Shown: positions 9,331-18,573 of the stretch, piece after piece
How the letters are laid out: each line of letters opens with the position of its first letter
Position numbering within the stretch: position 1 is the stretch's first letter
Assembly: GCF_011806575.1 (NCBI RefSeq)
Contig: NZ_JAATOO010000004.1
Span: 1 to 64,000, forward strand
Direction: 5' to 3'
From: Vibrio hepatarius
GTDB lineage: Bacteria > Pseudomonadota > Gammaproteobacteria > Enterobacterales > Vibrionaceae
DNA length: 64,000 bases
Notes under the pieces: generated by a model
The model's input: only the letters and a program-made list of their open reading frames with translations
Databases searched by the model: none
What the model was told of the DNA's origin: nothing
Made by a program: the position numbers and the translations under genes

Positions 9331-11229
9331 ATGAAAGTGAAAACTCTGACTCTAGCGCTAGCCTCTATCATGGCGTTAACAGCAACATCATCATTTGCAG
9401 CTAATAATGCTGATTTCAACTCTCCCTACATGGATGCGAAAGATACGCCATTAACCCACCTTCCAGAAAACGGCAATAACGCTAAAGTAAATCTAGAAAC
9501 AGCCAAATACTGGAATTTAGACGTAAACAGTGAGCAACGTGCCTCTTACGATGATCCAATTACAATAAACGTTGCCGATGGTATTTGGACTTTTGCCACT
9601 CGTTCCATTTTGAATGTCAGTGTGGTTGAAGCACCTGAAGGTTTGATTGTTTTTGATACGGGTGACAATGGGCATGATGCAGCAGAGTTCTATGCAATGC
9701 TGCGTAAAGAAACAGATAAGCCTATTGCAGCAATCGTATATTCTCACGAGCACTATGTTTTTGGGGCGCGTTACTTCGTTGACCAAGAAGCCGCCCGTGG
9801 CAACAACAATATCAAAATCATCGGCCATCCTAATACTAATGCCTCGATCGCTAAAAATGGCGGTGCAGCATCAATCCATCCAGAGACCAGTGGTATAACA
9901 ATCGGTCGTAGTATTGAACAATTTAATGCGTATGCAACACCAGAAAAAGGTGACAATGCGGCATACAAGAACACCATCATGCCAGACCAAAGTGGTTTCG
10001 TACCAGTAAACTTATCGCCAACTTATGATGGTGAAACTATTAATGTTGCAGGCTTAGACATTGTGTTCTACATGGACGGTATCGCTACTGATACTGCGAA
10101 TCAGCTAATGTCTTATATTCCAAGTAAAAAAGCCGTGGTGAACAACGTTCTTTGGGGATGGTTCCCGAATATCTACAGTGCTCGCGGTGGACGTTATCGT
10201 AATCCAAATGAATGGATGAATGCGGTAGAAAAAATCAAAGAACTAAAACCAGAAATCGTAATGTCAACGCATTCAACTTCAGTGGTTGGTAATGACAAAA
10301 TTAATAAGCGCCTGAAAGATTACCACGATGGTTTGGCGTTTGTTCTTGACCAAACATTAAAAAATATTGCATTGGGCCAAGGTCCGGACGAACTACGTTA
10401 TAGTGTAAAACTACCTAAATACCTGGAAGAATCGCCAATCCTCGTGCAAAACTATGGTGAAGTATCCATCATGGCGCCACGCATTTACACGGCGTTATTC
10501 GGACAATTTGATCGTAATGCAACGCACTTGAATAAGTTGCACCCACAAGACGAAGCGACACGCATGGTCTCAGCAATGGGCGGCGAAGATAAAGTTTACA
10601 ATCTAGCGAAGACAGCCTTCGATAACGGCGACTATTTATGGTCGGCGCAACTTTCTGATTTTCTGGTCAAGGTCAACCCGACTCAGGAGAACAAAGAGTT
10701 AAAAGCTGATGCACTTGAACAGATGGGTTACCGTGCAACATCAACTAATTCTCGTTCTTTCTATATGGCACAAGCGGCGGAACTTCGTGGACAAGTGAAT
10801 ATCATTAAGAACGTTCCAGCATTACCTGCAGCTATCATGAAAAATATCAACGATTACGTTGACTACTACCGTATTCGTATCAACCCTGAGCGTTCAGGTG
10901 ATACTGAGGCAACCATCAAATTCGATTTTGGTGACAACCACGTTTACGGACTTGAAATCAGCCGAGCGGTAGTAAATTACCTTGATAACGCTGAAATGAG
11001 TACAGCTAAATCAGATGTGACCGTACAAATGAAACCAGAAGTTTGGGCTGAAATTTACAACAATATCGCGACTTTTGATGATCTGCTAAAAGCTGGAAAA
11101 GTTAAAGTCACTCAAGGTGGCAACGCTAAAGCCTCTCAGCTAATGGGATTGTTTGACCCTATTTATGATTGGAAAAACGATAAAGGCTTACAAGATCTAG
11201 CAAAAATGTTTGGTCAGTCAGAACAATAA
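9331..11229 (+). CDS. Exported alkylsulfatase-like metallo-beta-lactamase-fold protein
   Basis: The start at 9331 (AAAGG eight bases before it) gives 632 residues with a clear signal peptide (about 1-23, ending SSFA), so the product is periplasmic or secreted. Layout follows linear alkylsulfatases (SdsA/YjcS): beta-lactamase-fold domain (about 75-330), helical dimerisation domain (about 370-490) and SCP2-like C-terminus (about 520-630). The usual HxHxDH motif reads HEHYVF at 139-144, so the Asp and third His are missing. The TEAPAEM-type segment reads TDTANQL, and the following AEN reads VNN. It may use one metal, act on another substrate, or lack activity. An epoxide-hydrolase-like gene follows. 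Confidence 0.8.
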   Translation: MKVKTLTLALASIMALTATSSFAANNADFNSPYMDAKDTPLTHLPENGNNAKVNLETAKYWNLDVNSEQRASYDDPITINVADGIWTFATRSILNVSVVEAPEGLIVFDTGDNGHDAAEFYAMLRKETDKPIAAIVYSHEHYVFGARYFVDQEAARGNNNIKIIGHPNTNASIAKNGGAASIHPETSGITIGRSIEQFNAYATPEKGDNAAYKNTIMPDQSGFVPVNLSPTYDGETINVAGLDIVFYMDGIATDTANQLMSYIPSKKAVVNNVLWGWFPNIYSARGGRYRNPNEWMNAVEKIKELKPEIVMSTHSTSVVGNDKINKRLKDYHDGLAFVLDQTLKNIALGQGPDELRYSVKLPKYLEESPILVQNYGEVSIMAPRIYTALFGQFDRNATHLNKLHPQDEATRMVSAMGGEDKVYNLAKTAFDNGDYLWSAQLSDFLVKVNPTQENKELKADALEQMGYRATSTNSRSFYMAQAAELRGQVNIIKNVPALPAAIMKNINDYVDYYRIRINPERSGDTEATIKFDFGDNHVYGLEISRAVVNYLDNAEMSTAKSDVTVQMKPEVWAEIYNNIATFDDLLKAGKVKVTQGGNAKASQLMGLFDPIYDWKNDKGLQDLAKMFGQSEQ

Positions 11230-11245
11230 TTCGTTGTCACTTTTT

Positions 11246-11275
11246 CAGTAGTCGCCACTGGTGACTACTGATTTT
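11246..11275 (+). terminator. Intercistronic hairpin, possible attenuator
   Basis: CAGTAGTC (11246-11253) pairs with GACTACTG (11263-11270), with extra inner pairs. It is followed by ATTTTAAG, a weak U-tract. It lies between the alkylsulfatase-like gene and the epoxide-hydrolase-like gene and could lower expression of the second or protect mRNA ends. Confidence 0.4.
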
Positions 11276-11289
11276 AAGAAGGAAAAAAT

Positions 11290-12147
11290 ATGAATACAGA
11301 TATGTCACATCTAGGTCGTGAATTCCAAGTAATAAATGGTGACATTACCATTCAGGCTTATGAAAAAGGTCAAGGTGAACCTATTATTTTCGTTCATGGT
11401 TTCCCTGACTCAGCGAATGCTTGGCGTCACCAAGTTGACCCGTTTGTCAGTGCTGGCTACCGTGTCATTACTTTGGACATGCGTGGCTACGGTAAAACAT
11501 CTAAGCCAATGGAAAAAGAACATTATCACATCACGATGCTTGCTTCGGATGTGAAAGCTGTTCTCGATCACCTTAATATAGAGCAGGCTCATGTTGTGGG
11601 TCATGACTGGGGTTCGGTTGTGTCTTGGGCTTTTGCCGGTATTTACCCACAAGCGACAAAATCTCTGACTGCAATTTCGGCTGGTCATCCACTCGGTATA
11701 CTTACTATGCCTGATATCCAACAACGTGAAATGTCATGGTATTTCTTCTTCTTCCAATTACCGATGGCGCAAGACCTGCTCGCTGCTGAAGATTGGAAAC
11801 TATTTAAAGAGTGGATCCGAAACCATCCTGAGTGGGAACATTGGAAAGAAGCTTTTAAAGAAGGCAAAGATATCGTCCCAGGCCTTAACTGGTATCGCAA
11901 TGCGTTAAACCTAGAAAGTCCAATGAAAGCGGAAGACCTTGGTCACGTTCAAGCACCTTGTTTAGGTATTTGGTCGGAACAAGACTACTATCTAGGTGAA
12001 AAGCAAATGAAAGATTCAGCCCACTTCATCGGTGAATATGGCAGCTTTGAGTTTACTCGTGTGAATGATGCAACTCACTGGGTGCAGCTTGATAAGCCAG
12101 ATGAAATTAACGAAATTGTACTCAACTTTACCGAAAAGCATCGTTAA
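11290..12147 (+). CDS. Alpha/beta hydrolase, epoxide hydrolase type
   Basis: This 285-residue alpha/beta-hydrolase has epoxide hydrolase marks. The oxyanion motif HGFPDSANAW follows the second core strand. The nucleophile elbow GHDWGS carries Asp (D106) rather than Ser, the cap has WYFFFFQ, and an acid (SEQDYYLG) and His (ATHWVQ) complete the triad. It has no signal peptide, so it is cytoplasmic. AAGGAAAAAAT precedes the ATG. It lies 60 bases after the alkylsulfatase-like gene and probably shares its promoter. A haloalkane dehalogenase or fluoroacetate dehalogenase activity uses a similar Asp and cannot be excluded. Confidence 0.82.
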   Translation: MNTDMSHLGREFQVINGDITIQAYEKGQGEPIIFVHGFPDSANAWRHQVDPFVSAGYRVITLDMRGYGKTSKPMEKEHYHITMLASDVKAVLDHLNIEQAHVVGHDWGSVVSWAFAGIYPQATKSLTAISAGHPLGILTMPDIQQREMSWYFFFFQLPMAQDLLAAEDWKLFKEWIRNHPEWEHWKEAFKEGKDIVPGLNWYRNALNLESPMKAEDLGHVQAPCLGIWSEQDYYLGEKQMKDSAHFIGEYGSFEFTRVNDATHWVQLDKPDEINEIVLNFTEKHR

Positions 12148-12464
12148 TACACTGAATATTTTCGTCTTTTAATTAAGCCAGTAACTTATGTTACTGGCTT
12201 TGTCCGTTTATAGAAGTCGCGGGGCCATTTGAATAATTATGATGAAATCCCGAAAGCGTTACTAATGGAAACACTCAGTAAACAAAGAAAGGAGCAATAA
12301 CAAGTTTCTGAAGTTCCAGCTCTAACATTTCTGTATTACAGTTCTTGAAAAGTCTATGCTCTAAACTAGCAGATTCACCCGAATTACCGGAACTGCTCAC
12401 GTTGGACAGACTCTCCAGTCCACAACGTCGGTTGACTTACGATAAATACAGATAAGGGATTGCA
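12148..12464. other. Intergenic region with terminator, otherwise unexplained
   Basis: After the hairpin terminator at 12176-12205 there are about 260 bases before the next start codon. I saw no credible reading frame, RNA gene or repeat. TTGACT near 12433 could be a -35 element, but no good -10 follows at normal spacing. Confidence 0.4.
12176..12205 (+). terminator. Rho-independent terminator after epoxide-hydrolase-like gene
   Basis: AGCCAGTAAC and GTTACTGGCT form a perfect 10-bp stem with a TTAT loop, followed by a short T-rich tail. It ends the two-gene unit. Confidence 0.75.
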
Positions 12465-12974
12465 ATGGCTGACCCACATATCGAATCACCAATGGATCAA
12501 TGGGACCACCTTACGGTCATCATTTACCGTTTAGGCTTTACTCTCGCATTCCCTGTTATCGCACTTCTTCCTTGGGGGCTTGATTACCCAGTTGAGAATT
12601 TTGTGTTTTTATCTGCTGTCATGTGTGCATCATCTCTGCATATATACAGTAAGCCAATCCGTTTACTACTCCAGTTTGCCACATGGGCAGGTCTACTATG
12701 CTTTGTGTTTGGTTTGCCGACTATAGGCCTGGGCGGTGCTTTTATCACTTTGGGCGGGCTATGCTATAAAGAATATTTCTGCTTCAAAGTTCCAGGGCTG
12801 CAATTTCAGCCACTGATTCTGGCAGCATTGTGGTTCTGTATGGTGTTTGATGTGGGTATCGCAGCAAAGATACTTGCTACCATATCTGCTTCTCTTTTTC
12901 TTGTTACTAGCTTCTACAAATGGCGAATGCCAAGGCACTTCGATATCGGTGATAAAACGAAATATGACGTCTAG
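12465..12974 (+). CDS. Integral membrane protein, DUF2301-like
   Basis: This 169-residue protein has about five or six hydrophobic segments (near residues 20-40, 45-60, 68-85, 88-100, 110-128 and 130-148). The motif LCYKEYFCFKVPG followed by a PLIL segment recalls the DUF2301 family, but this is from memory and not certain. The function is unknown. AAGGGATTGCA precedes the ATG. It stands alone between the LysR cassette and cheV and ends at a shared hairpin. Confidence 0.7.
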   Translation: MADPHIESPMDQWDHLTVIIYRLGFTLAFPVIALLPWGLDYPVENFVFLSAVMCASSLHIYSKPIRLLLQFATWAGLLCFVFGLPTIGLGGAFITLGGLCYKEYFCFKVPGLQFQPLILAALWFCMVFDVGIAAKILATISASLFLVTSFYKWRMPRHFDIGDKTKYDV

Positions 12975-13004
12975 CGAAAACTTATCAGTGAGTTAAGCAA
13001 AAAC

Positions 13005-13029
13005 AACAAAGGGAGCCTTAGCTCCCTTT
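13005..13029 (-). terminator. Terminator of cheV, possibly bidirectional
   Basis: AAAGGGAGC and GCTCCCTTT form a 9-bp stem around a CTTA loop. The minus strand continues as TTGTTTTT, which suits cheV; the plus side has only GGTTTATT, which is weaker. Confidence 0.8.
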
Positions 13030-13047
13030 GGTTTATTGGTTTGGGTG

Positions 13048-13995
13048 TTATTTCTGCAGAATTTCTCGTAAACGATCCTGAGCGACTTCGACCAACAGAT
13101 CCGGCTGGAACTTAGAGATAAAACGGTCACAGCCAACTTTCTTCACCATAGCTTCGTTGAAGCTGCCGCTTAACGAGGTGTTTAGTGTGATAAACAAATC
13201 CTTCATACGCGGATCGTTGCGCACTTCGTGGGTCAGCTTATAGCCATCCATTTCTGGCATTTCGGCGTCGGTGATCATCATCAGTAGCTCTTTAGCAACA
13301 TCTTTACCGCTATCACACCATTCTTGTAACTGACGAAACGCTTCTAGGCCGTCACGACATTCAATAATGTTCAAACCAAGCTGAGACAAAGTACCTTTAA
13401 CCTGAGAGCGTGCCGTTGAGGAGTCATCGACGATCAATACATTACGGCCGACCATTTGTGCCGCTAGTTCTTCGTCTAGCACACCGTCAGAGATCGATAC
13501 ATCGTAATCAATGATTTCCGCCAGCACTTTTTCGACATCGATGATCTCAACTATTTGTTGCGAGTCGCCTTCATTCAGGCGTGTAATCGCGGTCAAGTAG
13601 TTAGAGCGACCAACGGTTTTTGGTGGCGGCTGAACTTCAGTCCAAGCAGTGTTAATGATGTTACGCACCTGCCCAACCAAAAAGCCCTGCACGGTACGGT
13701 TGTACTCGGTGATGATCAGGTTTTGTTCTTGGTTTTCAAGGCGAGACGGCGGGAAGCCAATCGCGGAACGCAAGTCAATGACTGGCACTGAAACTCCGCG
13801 GATAGACGCCACACCCGATATATTATGGTGTGAACCCGGCATTTTGGTTAGCGGCGGAACTTTAATAACCTCGCGTACTTTGAACACGTTAATGGCAAAG
13901 ATTTGTCGGCTGTTAAGACTAAATAACAACAACTCCAAGCGGTTTTCGCCAACCAGGTTAGTTCGTTGATCGACCGTATCTAAAACTCCAAACAT
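13048..13995 (-). CDS. cheV: Chemotaxis coupling protein CheV
   Basis: This 315-residue protein joins an N-terminal CheW-like domain (about 15-165, with GVASIRGVSVPVIDLR) to a C-terminal receiver domain (about 188-313). The receiver has the acidic pair VDDSS, the phospho-acceptor Asp at about 243 (ITDAEMPEMDG) and the conserved Lys in ISKF. CheV links chemoreceptors to CheA and tunes signalling by phosphorylation. It is a single gene and the window has no other chemotaxis gene. Vibrios usually carry several cheV copies. Confidence 0.95.
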   Translation of the reverse strand: MFGVLDTVDQRTNLVGENRLELLLFSLNSRQIFAINVFKVREVIKVPPLTKMPGSHHNISGVASIRGVSVPVIDLRSAIGFPPSRLENQEQNLIITEYNRTVQGFLVGQVRNIINTAWTEVQPPPKTVGRSNYLTAITRLNEGDSQQIVEIIDVEKVLAEIIDYDVSISDGVLDEELAAQMVGRNVLIVDDSSTARSQVKGTLSQLGLNIIECRDGLEAFRQLQEWCDSGKDVAKELLMMITDAEMPEMDGYKLTHEVRNDPRMKDLFITLNTSLSGSFNEAMVKKVGCDRFISKFQPDLLVEVAQDRLREILQK

Positions 13996-14161
13996 ACTAC
14001 TTCTCTACCATTAGGTTATAAACAGAATAGTTAACTAAGAGATTAAAACAAAAACTAATACTAAGACTAGTAAATTTAGCTTAAAACTGCCAACTAAGAG
14101 ACAATCATCAAGTCAGCCATCATTATTTGTACGAAAAACAGGTATATCGAACGGAGTGTTT

Positions 14162-14189
14162 CATATCGGCGCATGGAAACGCCAATATG
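14162..14189 (-). terminator. Hairpin downstream of mlc, weak terminator candidate
   Basis: CATATCGGCG and CGCCAATATG pair over 10 positions with one mismatch around an 8-base loop, about 30 bases past the mlc stop. No T run follows on the minus strand, so termination is uncertain. Confidence 0.3.
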
Positions 14190-14219
14190 AGTATCATTGA
14201 TTTGAATAAGAAAGGATGA

Positions 14220-15437
14220 TTAACCTTCAATCACTTTCATCAGCAGTAAACCATCATACAGTGCTTGCTTGATAAGCGCCGCACCTGGCATGGTTGCTTG
14301 TTTATAAAAACGAGATTCCACCAGCTCAAGGTCTTGGTGATAAACGGGCAGACTTTGTTCTTCAATACACTTTTGAACCGCAGGATAAAGCACTTCTTTA
14401 GCTTGGTTAATCGCACCGCCAATGAGGATTTTTTCCGGGTTAAACAGATTGATTACGATAGAAATCGCCGAGCCTAAATAGCGGCCAAGCTTTTCGACTG
14501 CATCTACTGCCAGCGGGTCACCATTCGCTGCTGCTTCACAAATGTCTTCCACTGAGATTTCTTCAATTTCAGACAAAGAAGAGAGTTCACCGTTACGAAT
14601 ACGCTCGGTGACTTCATCACGGATCGCTTGTGAACTGGCCACAGTTTCAAGACAACCGCGATTACCACAATGGCATCGCTTGCCGTTCGGGTCGATTTGG
14701 ATATGGCCGAGTTCGCCGATGTTACCGTGACGACCTTGAAGCACTCGCCCGTCAAGTACGATACCAGCGCCCAAGCCGTGGTGAATCGAGATAAGGACTG
14801 AGTTTTCGTTCTCTTGCGAGTGACCAAACAGCTTCTCTGCCAGTGCCCAAGCGCGGGTATCATTGGCGATAAACACTGGGAGGCCGGTCGCTTTGTAGAT
14901 TTCAGGGCCAATCGCCAAGTTTTCAACATTGTAGTGCGGCATTTGCAGCACAACGCCCTGCTCTGAGTTCACCAAGCCAGGTAACGTCAGTGCAATACTG
15001 GTGACACGGTCAAGTTGGTCAGCGTAAGTTTGGAAGAATTCGTCGATTTCGTGCAGCAGACGCGCCATTACGTCTTCTTGATCAATCTCGTGGATATCAA
15101 TTTTGGTATCGATCAGTACCTCGCCACCCAGTTCATGCAGTGCGATGGTCAAATAACCGCGTCCTAAACGCATTGAAAGGAATTGCCAGCCTTCATTGTT
15201 CACTTGCAACCCCACAGCAGGACGCCCACGACTGGTCGCTTCCTGAACCGTAGTTTCATGAACGAGGTGTGCCTCTATTAGCTCGCGAGTGATTTTGGTA
15301 ATACTTGCAGGTGCAAGTTCACTCTCTTTCGACAAGTCGATGCGAGAAATAGGACCTTTTTGATCAATGAGTTTATATACACGGCCAGCATTGACCTGCT
15401 TGATGTGATCAATATGGCCAGGTTGAGCCATGTACAT
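14220..15437 (-). CDS. mlc: ROK-family glucose-responsive repressor Mlc
   Basis: This 405-residue protein follows E. coli Mlc from the first residues (AQPGHIDHIKQVNAGRVYKLID). An N-terminal helix-turn-helix (about 15-75) is followed by a ROK domain, with the zinc-binding motif CHCGNRGCLE near the middle. In enterics Mlc represses ptsG and other sugar-uptake genes until dephosphorylated PtsG sequesters it at the membrane. PtsG is encoded 4 kb away here and the glycolytic gene pykA is divergent. GGAG lies 6 bases before the first ATG; a second ATG two codons later is also possible. NagC is the main alternative, but the N-terminus fits Mlc. Confidence 0.9.
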   Translation of the reverse strand: MYMAQPGHIDHIKQVNAGRVYKLIDQKGPISRIDLSKESELAPASITKITRELIEAHLVHETTVQEATSRGRPAVGLQVNNEGWQFLSMRLGRGYLTIALHELGGEVLIDTKIDIHEIDQEDVMARLLHEIDEFFQTYADQLDRVTSIALTLPGLVNSEQGVVLQMPHYNVENLAIGPEIYKATGLPVFIANDTRAWALAEKLFGHSQENENSVLISIHHGLGAGIVLDGRVLQGRHGNIGELGHIQIDPNGKRCHCGNRGCLETVASSQAIRDEVTERIRNGELSSLSEIEEISVEDICEAAANGDPLAVDAVEKLGRYLGSAISIVINLFNPEKILIGGAINQAKEVLYPAVQKCIEEQSLPVYHQDLELVESRFYKQATMPGAALIKQALYDGLLLMKVIEG

Positions 15438-15512
15438 AGGGTGCTCCGAATATCAACAACGAACCAATTTTTTTACTTTGCGAAGTAATTGTGAAGAGCT
15501 TTGATACATCGC

Positions 15513-15528
15513 CGTGACAAGGGTCACG
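15513..15528. promoter_or_regulatory. CRP-site candidate between mlc and pykA
   Basis: CGTGA-CAAGGG-TCACG is a perfect inverted repeat with the GTGA-N6-TCAC core and spacing of a CRP site. It lies 75 bases upstream of the mlc start and about 150 bases upstream of pykA. CRP control of mlc is known in E. coli, which makes mlc the likelier target. Confidence 0.55.
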
Positions 15529-15676
15529 TATAAACATAATTGTTTGTGTCCCGAGTCAAATCACGGCGGCTACATCACGTTTAATTCCGCATTTTTTTGC
15601 ATAAATAAATATGTATTTTTGTCATCAGACTACACTAATGTTTTTACCTAAGCGTTGCCAGATCAAGGAGAGCAGA

Positions 15677-17119
15677 ATGGGTTCAACTCAAAGAAGAACA
15701 AAAATTGTCTCAACATTAGGTCCATCAACCGACGAACCGGGCGTTTTGGAAGCAATACTTGAAGCAGGCGTTAACGTCGTGCGCATGAACTTTTCTCACG
15801 GCACAGCAGACGATCACCGTCAACGGGCAACCAAAGTGCGCAACATTGCGGCAAAACTGGGGACTCACGTCGCGATTTTAGGTGACTTGCAAGGGCCTAA
15901 GATTCGTGTCTCTACGTTTGAAAACGATAAGGTTGACCTCAAAGTTGGCGATGTCTTCACGCTAGATAGTACTTTAGAGAAGGGAAAAGGGAATTCTGAC
16001 GCGGTGGGCTTAGACTATAAGGCGTTACCACAAGACGTCACCAGCGGTGATATTCTGCTGCTTGATGACGGACGCGTTCAGTTGCAAGTGATTGGCGTGA
16101 CCGACACCACTGTCAGAACCACAGTGACCATCGGTGGGCCGCTATCCAATAATAAAGGCATCAACAAAAAAGGCGGTGGCTTATCGGCTGATGCGCTGAC
16201 CGAAAAAGATAAAAACGACATCAAACTCGCCGCAGAAATTAACGTCGACTACCTTGCCGTCTCTTTCCCGCGTAACGGCGAAGACATGAAATACGCGAGA
16301 CGCCTAGCTCGTGATGCCGGACTTGAAGCCAGACTGGTAGCCAAAGTAGAACGCGCCGAAACCGTCGCCAGTGCTGAAAGCATCGACGATATCATCCTCG
16401 CCTCTGACGCTGTGATGGTTGCGCGCGGTGATTTAGGGGTAGAAATTGGTGACCCAGAGTTAGTCGGTGTACAAAAGCAACTTATCCGCCGAGCGCGCTC
16501 ATTAAACCGCACCGTGATTACCGCGACACAAATGATGGAGTCGATGATTTCAAGCCCAATGCCGACCCGAGCGGAAGTTATGGACGTGGCAAATGCGGTG
16601 CTCGACGGTACCGATGCGGTCATGCTGTCCGGCGAAACCGCGGCGGGTAAATACCCAGTAGAAACCGTGCGTTCAATGGCAGAAGTTTGTTTAGGCGCCG
16701 AGAAGATGGCGGCGATTAACCGCTCTAGCTATCGTATGGAGTCGGTGTTCGAAAGCAGCGAAGAAACCATCGCGATGTCGACCATGTACGCCGCGAACCA
16801 CATGCGTGGTATCAAAGGTATCATCACACTAACAGAGTCCGGTCGTACCGCTTTGATGACATCACGCTTGAGTTCGGGCCTACCAATCTTTGCTCTATCG
16901 CGTAATGAAAGGACGTTAAATATCTCTGCGCTCTACCGTGGCGTGTTTCCAGTTTACTTTGACACCAAGAGCAACACTGGTTTAGAAACCGCTCAGGAAG
17001 CCGTAGAAGCGCTTAAACAGCGTGGTTTACTCAATGATGGAGATCTTGTAATCATCACTCAAGGTGACGTTATGGATGTGGTGGGTTCAACCAACTGTAT
17101 GCGTATCTTACAAGCTTAA
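15677..17119 (+). CDS. pykA: Pyruvate kinase, PykA type
   Basis: This 480-residue enzyme turns phosphoenolpyruvate and ADP into pyruvate and ATP. It opens with [12 protein letters not shown] and has [27 protein letters not shown], the signature [10 protein letters not shown], and [10 protein letters not shown], all typical of pyruvate kinase. The N-terminus and length fit the PykA (type II) form. The frame extends 22 codons further upstream, but ATG at 15677 is chosen because AAGGAG lies just before it. It is divergent from mlc and has its own terminator. Confidence 0.95.
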   Translation: MGSTQRRTKIVSTLGPSTDEPGVLEAILEAGVNVVRMNFSHGTADDHRQRATKVRNIAAKLGTHVAILGDLQGPKIRVSTFENDKVDLKVGDVFTLDSTLEKGKGNSDAVGLDYKALPQDVTSGDILLLDDGRVQLQVIGVTDTTVRTTVTIGGPLSNNKGINKKGGGLSADALTEKDKNDIKLAAEINVDYLAVSFPRNGEDMKYARRLARDAGLEARLVAKVERAETVASAESIDDIILASDAVMVARGDLGVEIGDPELVGVQKQLIRRARSLNRTVITATQMMESMISSPMPTRAEVMDVANAVLDGTDAVMLSGETAAGKYPVETVRSMAEVCLGAEKMAAINRSSYRMESVFESSEETIAMSTMYAANHMRGIKGIITLTESGRTALMTSRLSSGLPIFALSRNERTLNISALYRGVFPVYFDTKSNTGLETAQEAVEALKQRGLLNDGDLVIITQGDVMDVVGSTNCMRILQA

Positions 17120-17164
17120 GAACACAAGAATAGATACATAAGAGTAAATACATCAGAAAAGATT

Positions 17165-17188
17165 AAGGGAGCAGAAGCTCCCTTTTTA
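17165..17188. terminator. Bidirectional terminator between pykA and patatin gene
   Basis: AAGGGAGC and GCTCCCTT form an 8-bp stem around AGAA, followed by T-rich sequence on the plus strand. The convergent patatin gene ends at 17186, so the hairpin overlaps its last codons. Confidence 0.8.
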
Positions 17189-18334
17189 TTTGGCGAGGTT
17201 TAATGGTTTCTGCACATTGGTCGCGTACATGTCGATAAATCGATAGCCCGCATCCAACCCAACTTGGTAGTCGTGCAGCAGATCTTCTTTGCTGCTCATC
17301 AACGAGCTCGACAGCAATGGCTTGTCCGGCTTGATCTGAACAATGAAGCAATCATCTGGTGGAGAATGTAAGAAATCCTGCGTCAACGCATAGGTTTGAT
17401 AGTGCACCATCAACATATCCGCCAGTCCTGAGTCGAACTTATCTCCAAGCAAGTGGCTTAAACGATAAATTTCATCCGCACCAAACAGCCAACGCCCACC
17501 ATTAAGCGATTCAAAATGGCCTTGGTCGGCTTTTTGCAGCCTCGCCTGAGCAACTTTCTCATTCAAAAATGCGCCCCAATCGCTTTTCCACTGCGTCATC
17601 TTAAATTGCCACTGTTCTTGCAATGAGTTAAACGAATCCCTAAACCACTCAACGCGCGTTTCTTGTGGAACAATCTCTGGTTCTACGGCTAAGTCATCCC
17701 CTTCAGTACGGATCACCACAATACAACGCGCCTCTTTACGCCACGCTTCCTGCACAGGAATCGAGGCAGAAACGCCTCCGTCAACGTAAGTTCCATGATC
17801 GAACTCTACCGCTTGATGATAAAGACGTGGGATCGCACAAGTAGCAACCAAGACTTTCTTCCAATCGTCTTTTAGCATAGGTAGGTAAATGTCGATAAGG
17901 CGACGTGCATCCGTGACCGCGGCATATGCTTCGCGATTGCCTAACACCTTGCGACCCAAGTCGATATCCAGTTTATATGGGAAGTCACTGATTTGATCCA
18001 GTGCCCAATCCAAACCTAGATATTGCCTGCGTCGAATGTAACTGAATAGATTGAAGAACGCTGGGTCAGTGGTTAGTTCGAGTATAAATGATTTACCGAT
18101 ACCACGCTGACGACAAAGGAACGCACTTAGGTTTAGCGCACCCGCTGATGTGCCATAAAAGGCATTGAATGGGTCGAAGTTGGAAAGGATGAATGCATCT
18201 AGCACTCCGGCAGTAAAAATCCCTCTTTGTCCCCCACCTTGAGCGACCAACGCATTTTTACCACCAGTGTACTTTTTAAACCTTTGGACATCTAACTGGA
18301 CAGCAGTATTAGATACGACACCGCTATTAGTCAT
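17186..18334 (-). CDS. Patatin-like phospholipase
   Basis: This 382-residue protein has the patatin catalytic set: oxyanion motif GGGQRG (33-38), nucleophile motif GTSAG with S63, and DGG with D185, a Ser-Asp dyad. Such proteins hydrolyse acyl ester bonds of lipids. It resembles the YjjU-type bacterial branch in length and in the extra C-terminal region after residue 230. There is no signal peptide, so it is cytoplasmic or membrane associated unless exported by a specialised route. AGGAAATC precedes the ATG. A 30-residue membrane peptide gene lies 12 bases upstream of its start codon and may be cotranscribed. Confidence 0.88.
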   Translation of the reverse strand: MTNSGVVSNTAVQLDVQRFKKYTGGKNALVAQGGGQRGIFTAGVLDAFILSNFDPFNAFYGTSAGALNLSAFLCRQRGIGKSFILELTTDPAFFNLFSYIRRRQYLGLDWALDQISDFPYKLDIDLGRKVLGNREAYAAVTDARRLIDIYLPMLKDDWKKVLVATCAIPRLYHQAVEFDHGTYVDGGVSASIPVQEAWRKEARCIVVIRTEGDDLAVEPEIVPQETRVEWFRDSFNSLQEQWQFKMTQWKSDWGAFLNEKVAQARLQKADQGHFESLNGGRWLFGADEIYRLSHLLGDKFDSGLADMLMVHYQTYALTQDFLHSPPDDCFIVQIKPDKPLLSSSLMSSKEDLLHDYQVGLDAGYRFIDMYATNVQKPLNLAK

Positions 18335-18346
18335 TTGCAGATTTCC

Positions 18347-18439
18347 TTAGGCGGAAGTGATTGCAATTAAGCCATACCCAATCAGCACAGTGAAAATGAT
18401 GCCGGTAACAGTAAGAGCAAATTTTAGATCGCGTTCCAT
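18347..18439 (-). CDS. Small membrane protein, YnhF-like (30 residues)
   Basis: A 30-codon frame begins at an ATG with a perfect AGGAGG eight bases upstream. The peptide begins MERDLKFAL, continues as one hydrophobic helix (about residues 8-28) and ends ITSA. This pattern (short charged start with DLKF, then a single membrane helix) matches the YnhF family of small inner-membrane proteins as I recall it. The function is unknown. It ends 12 bases before the patatin start codon on the same strand. It is short enough to be missed by automatic annotation. Confidence 0.78.
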   Translation of the reverse strand: MERDLKFALTVTGIIFTVLIGYGLIAITSA

Positions 18440-18573
18440 AGATACCTCCTAAAATATGTAACAAAGTAATAACACCACTGTGAAATATGTTCAAACTATG
18501 CCTTTTTTTTCTGCGTAATTATGGCGTTACCATCACAATTAGTAGGTTTACTGTTTGTTTAGGGAAATAGACG

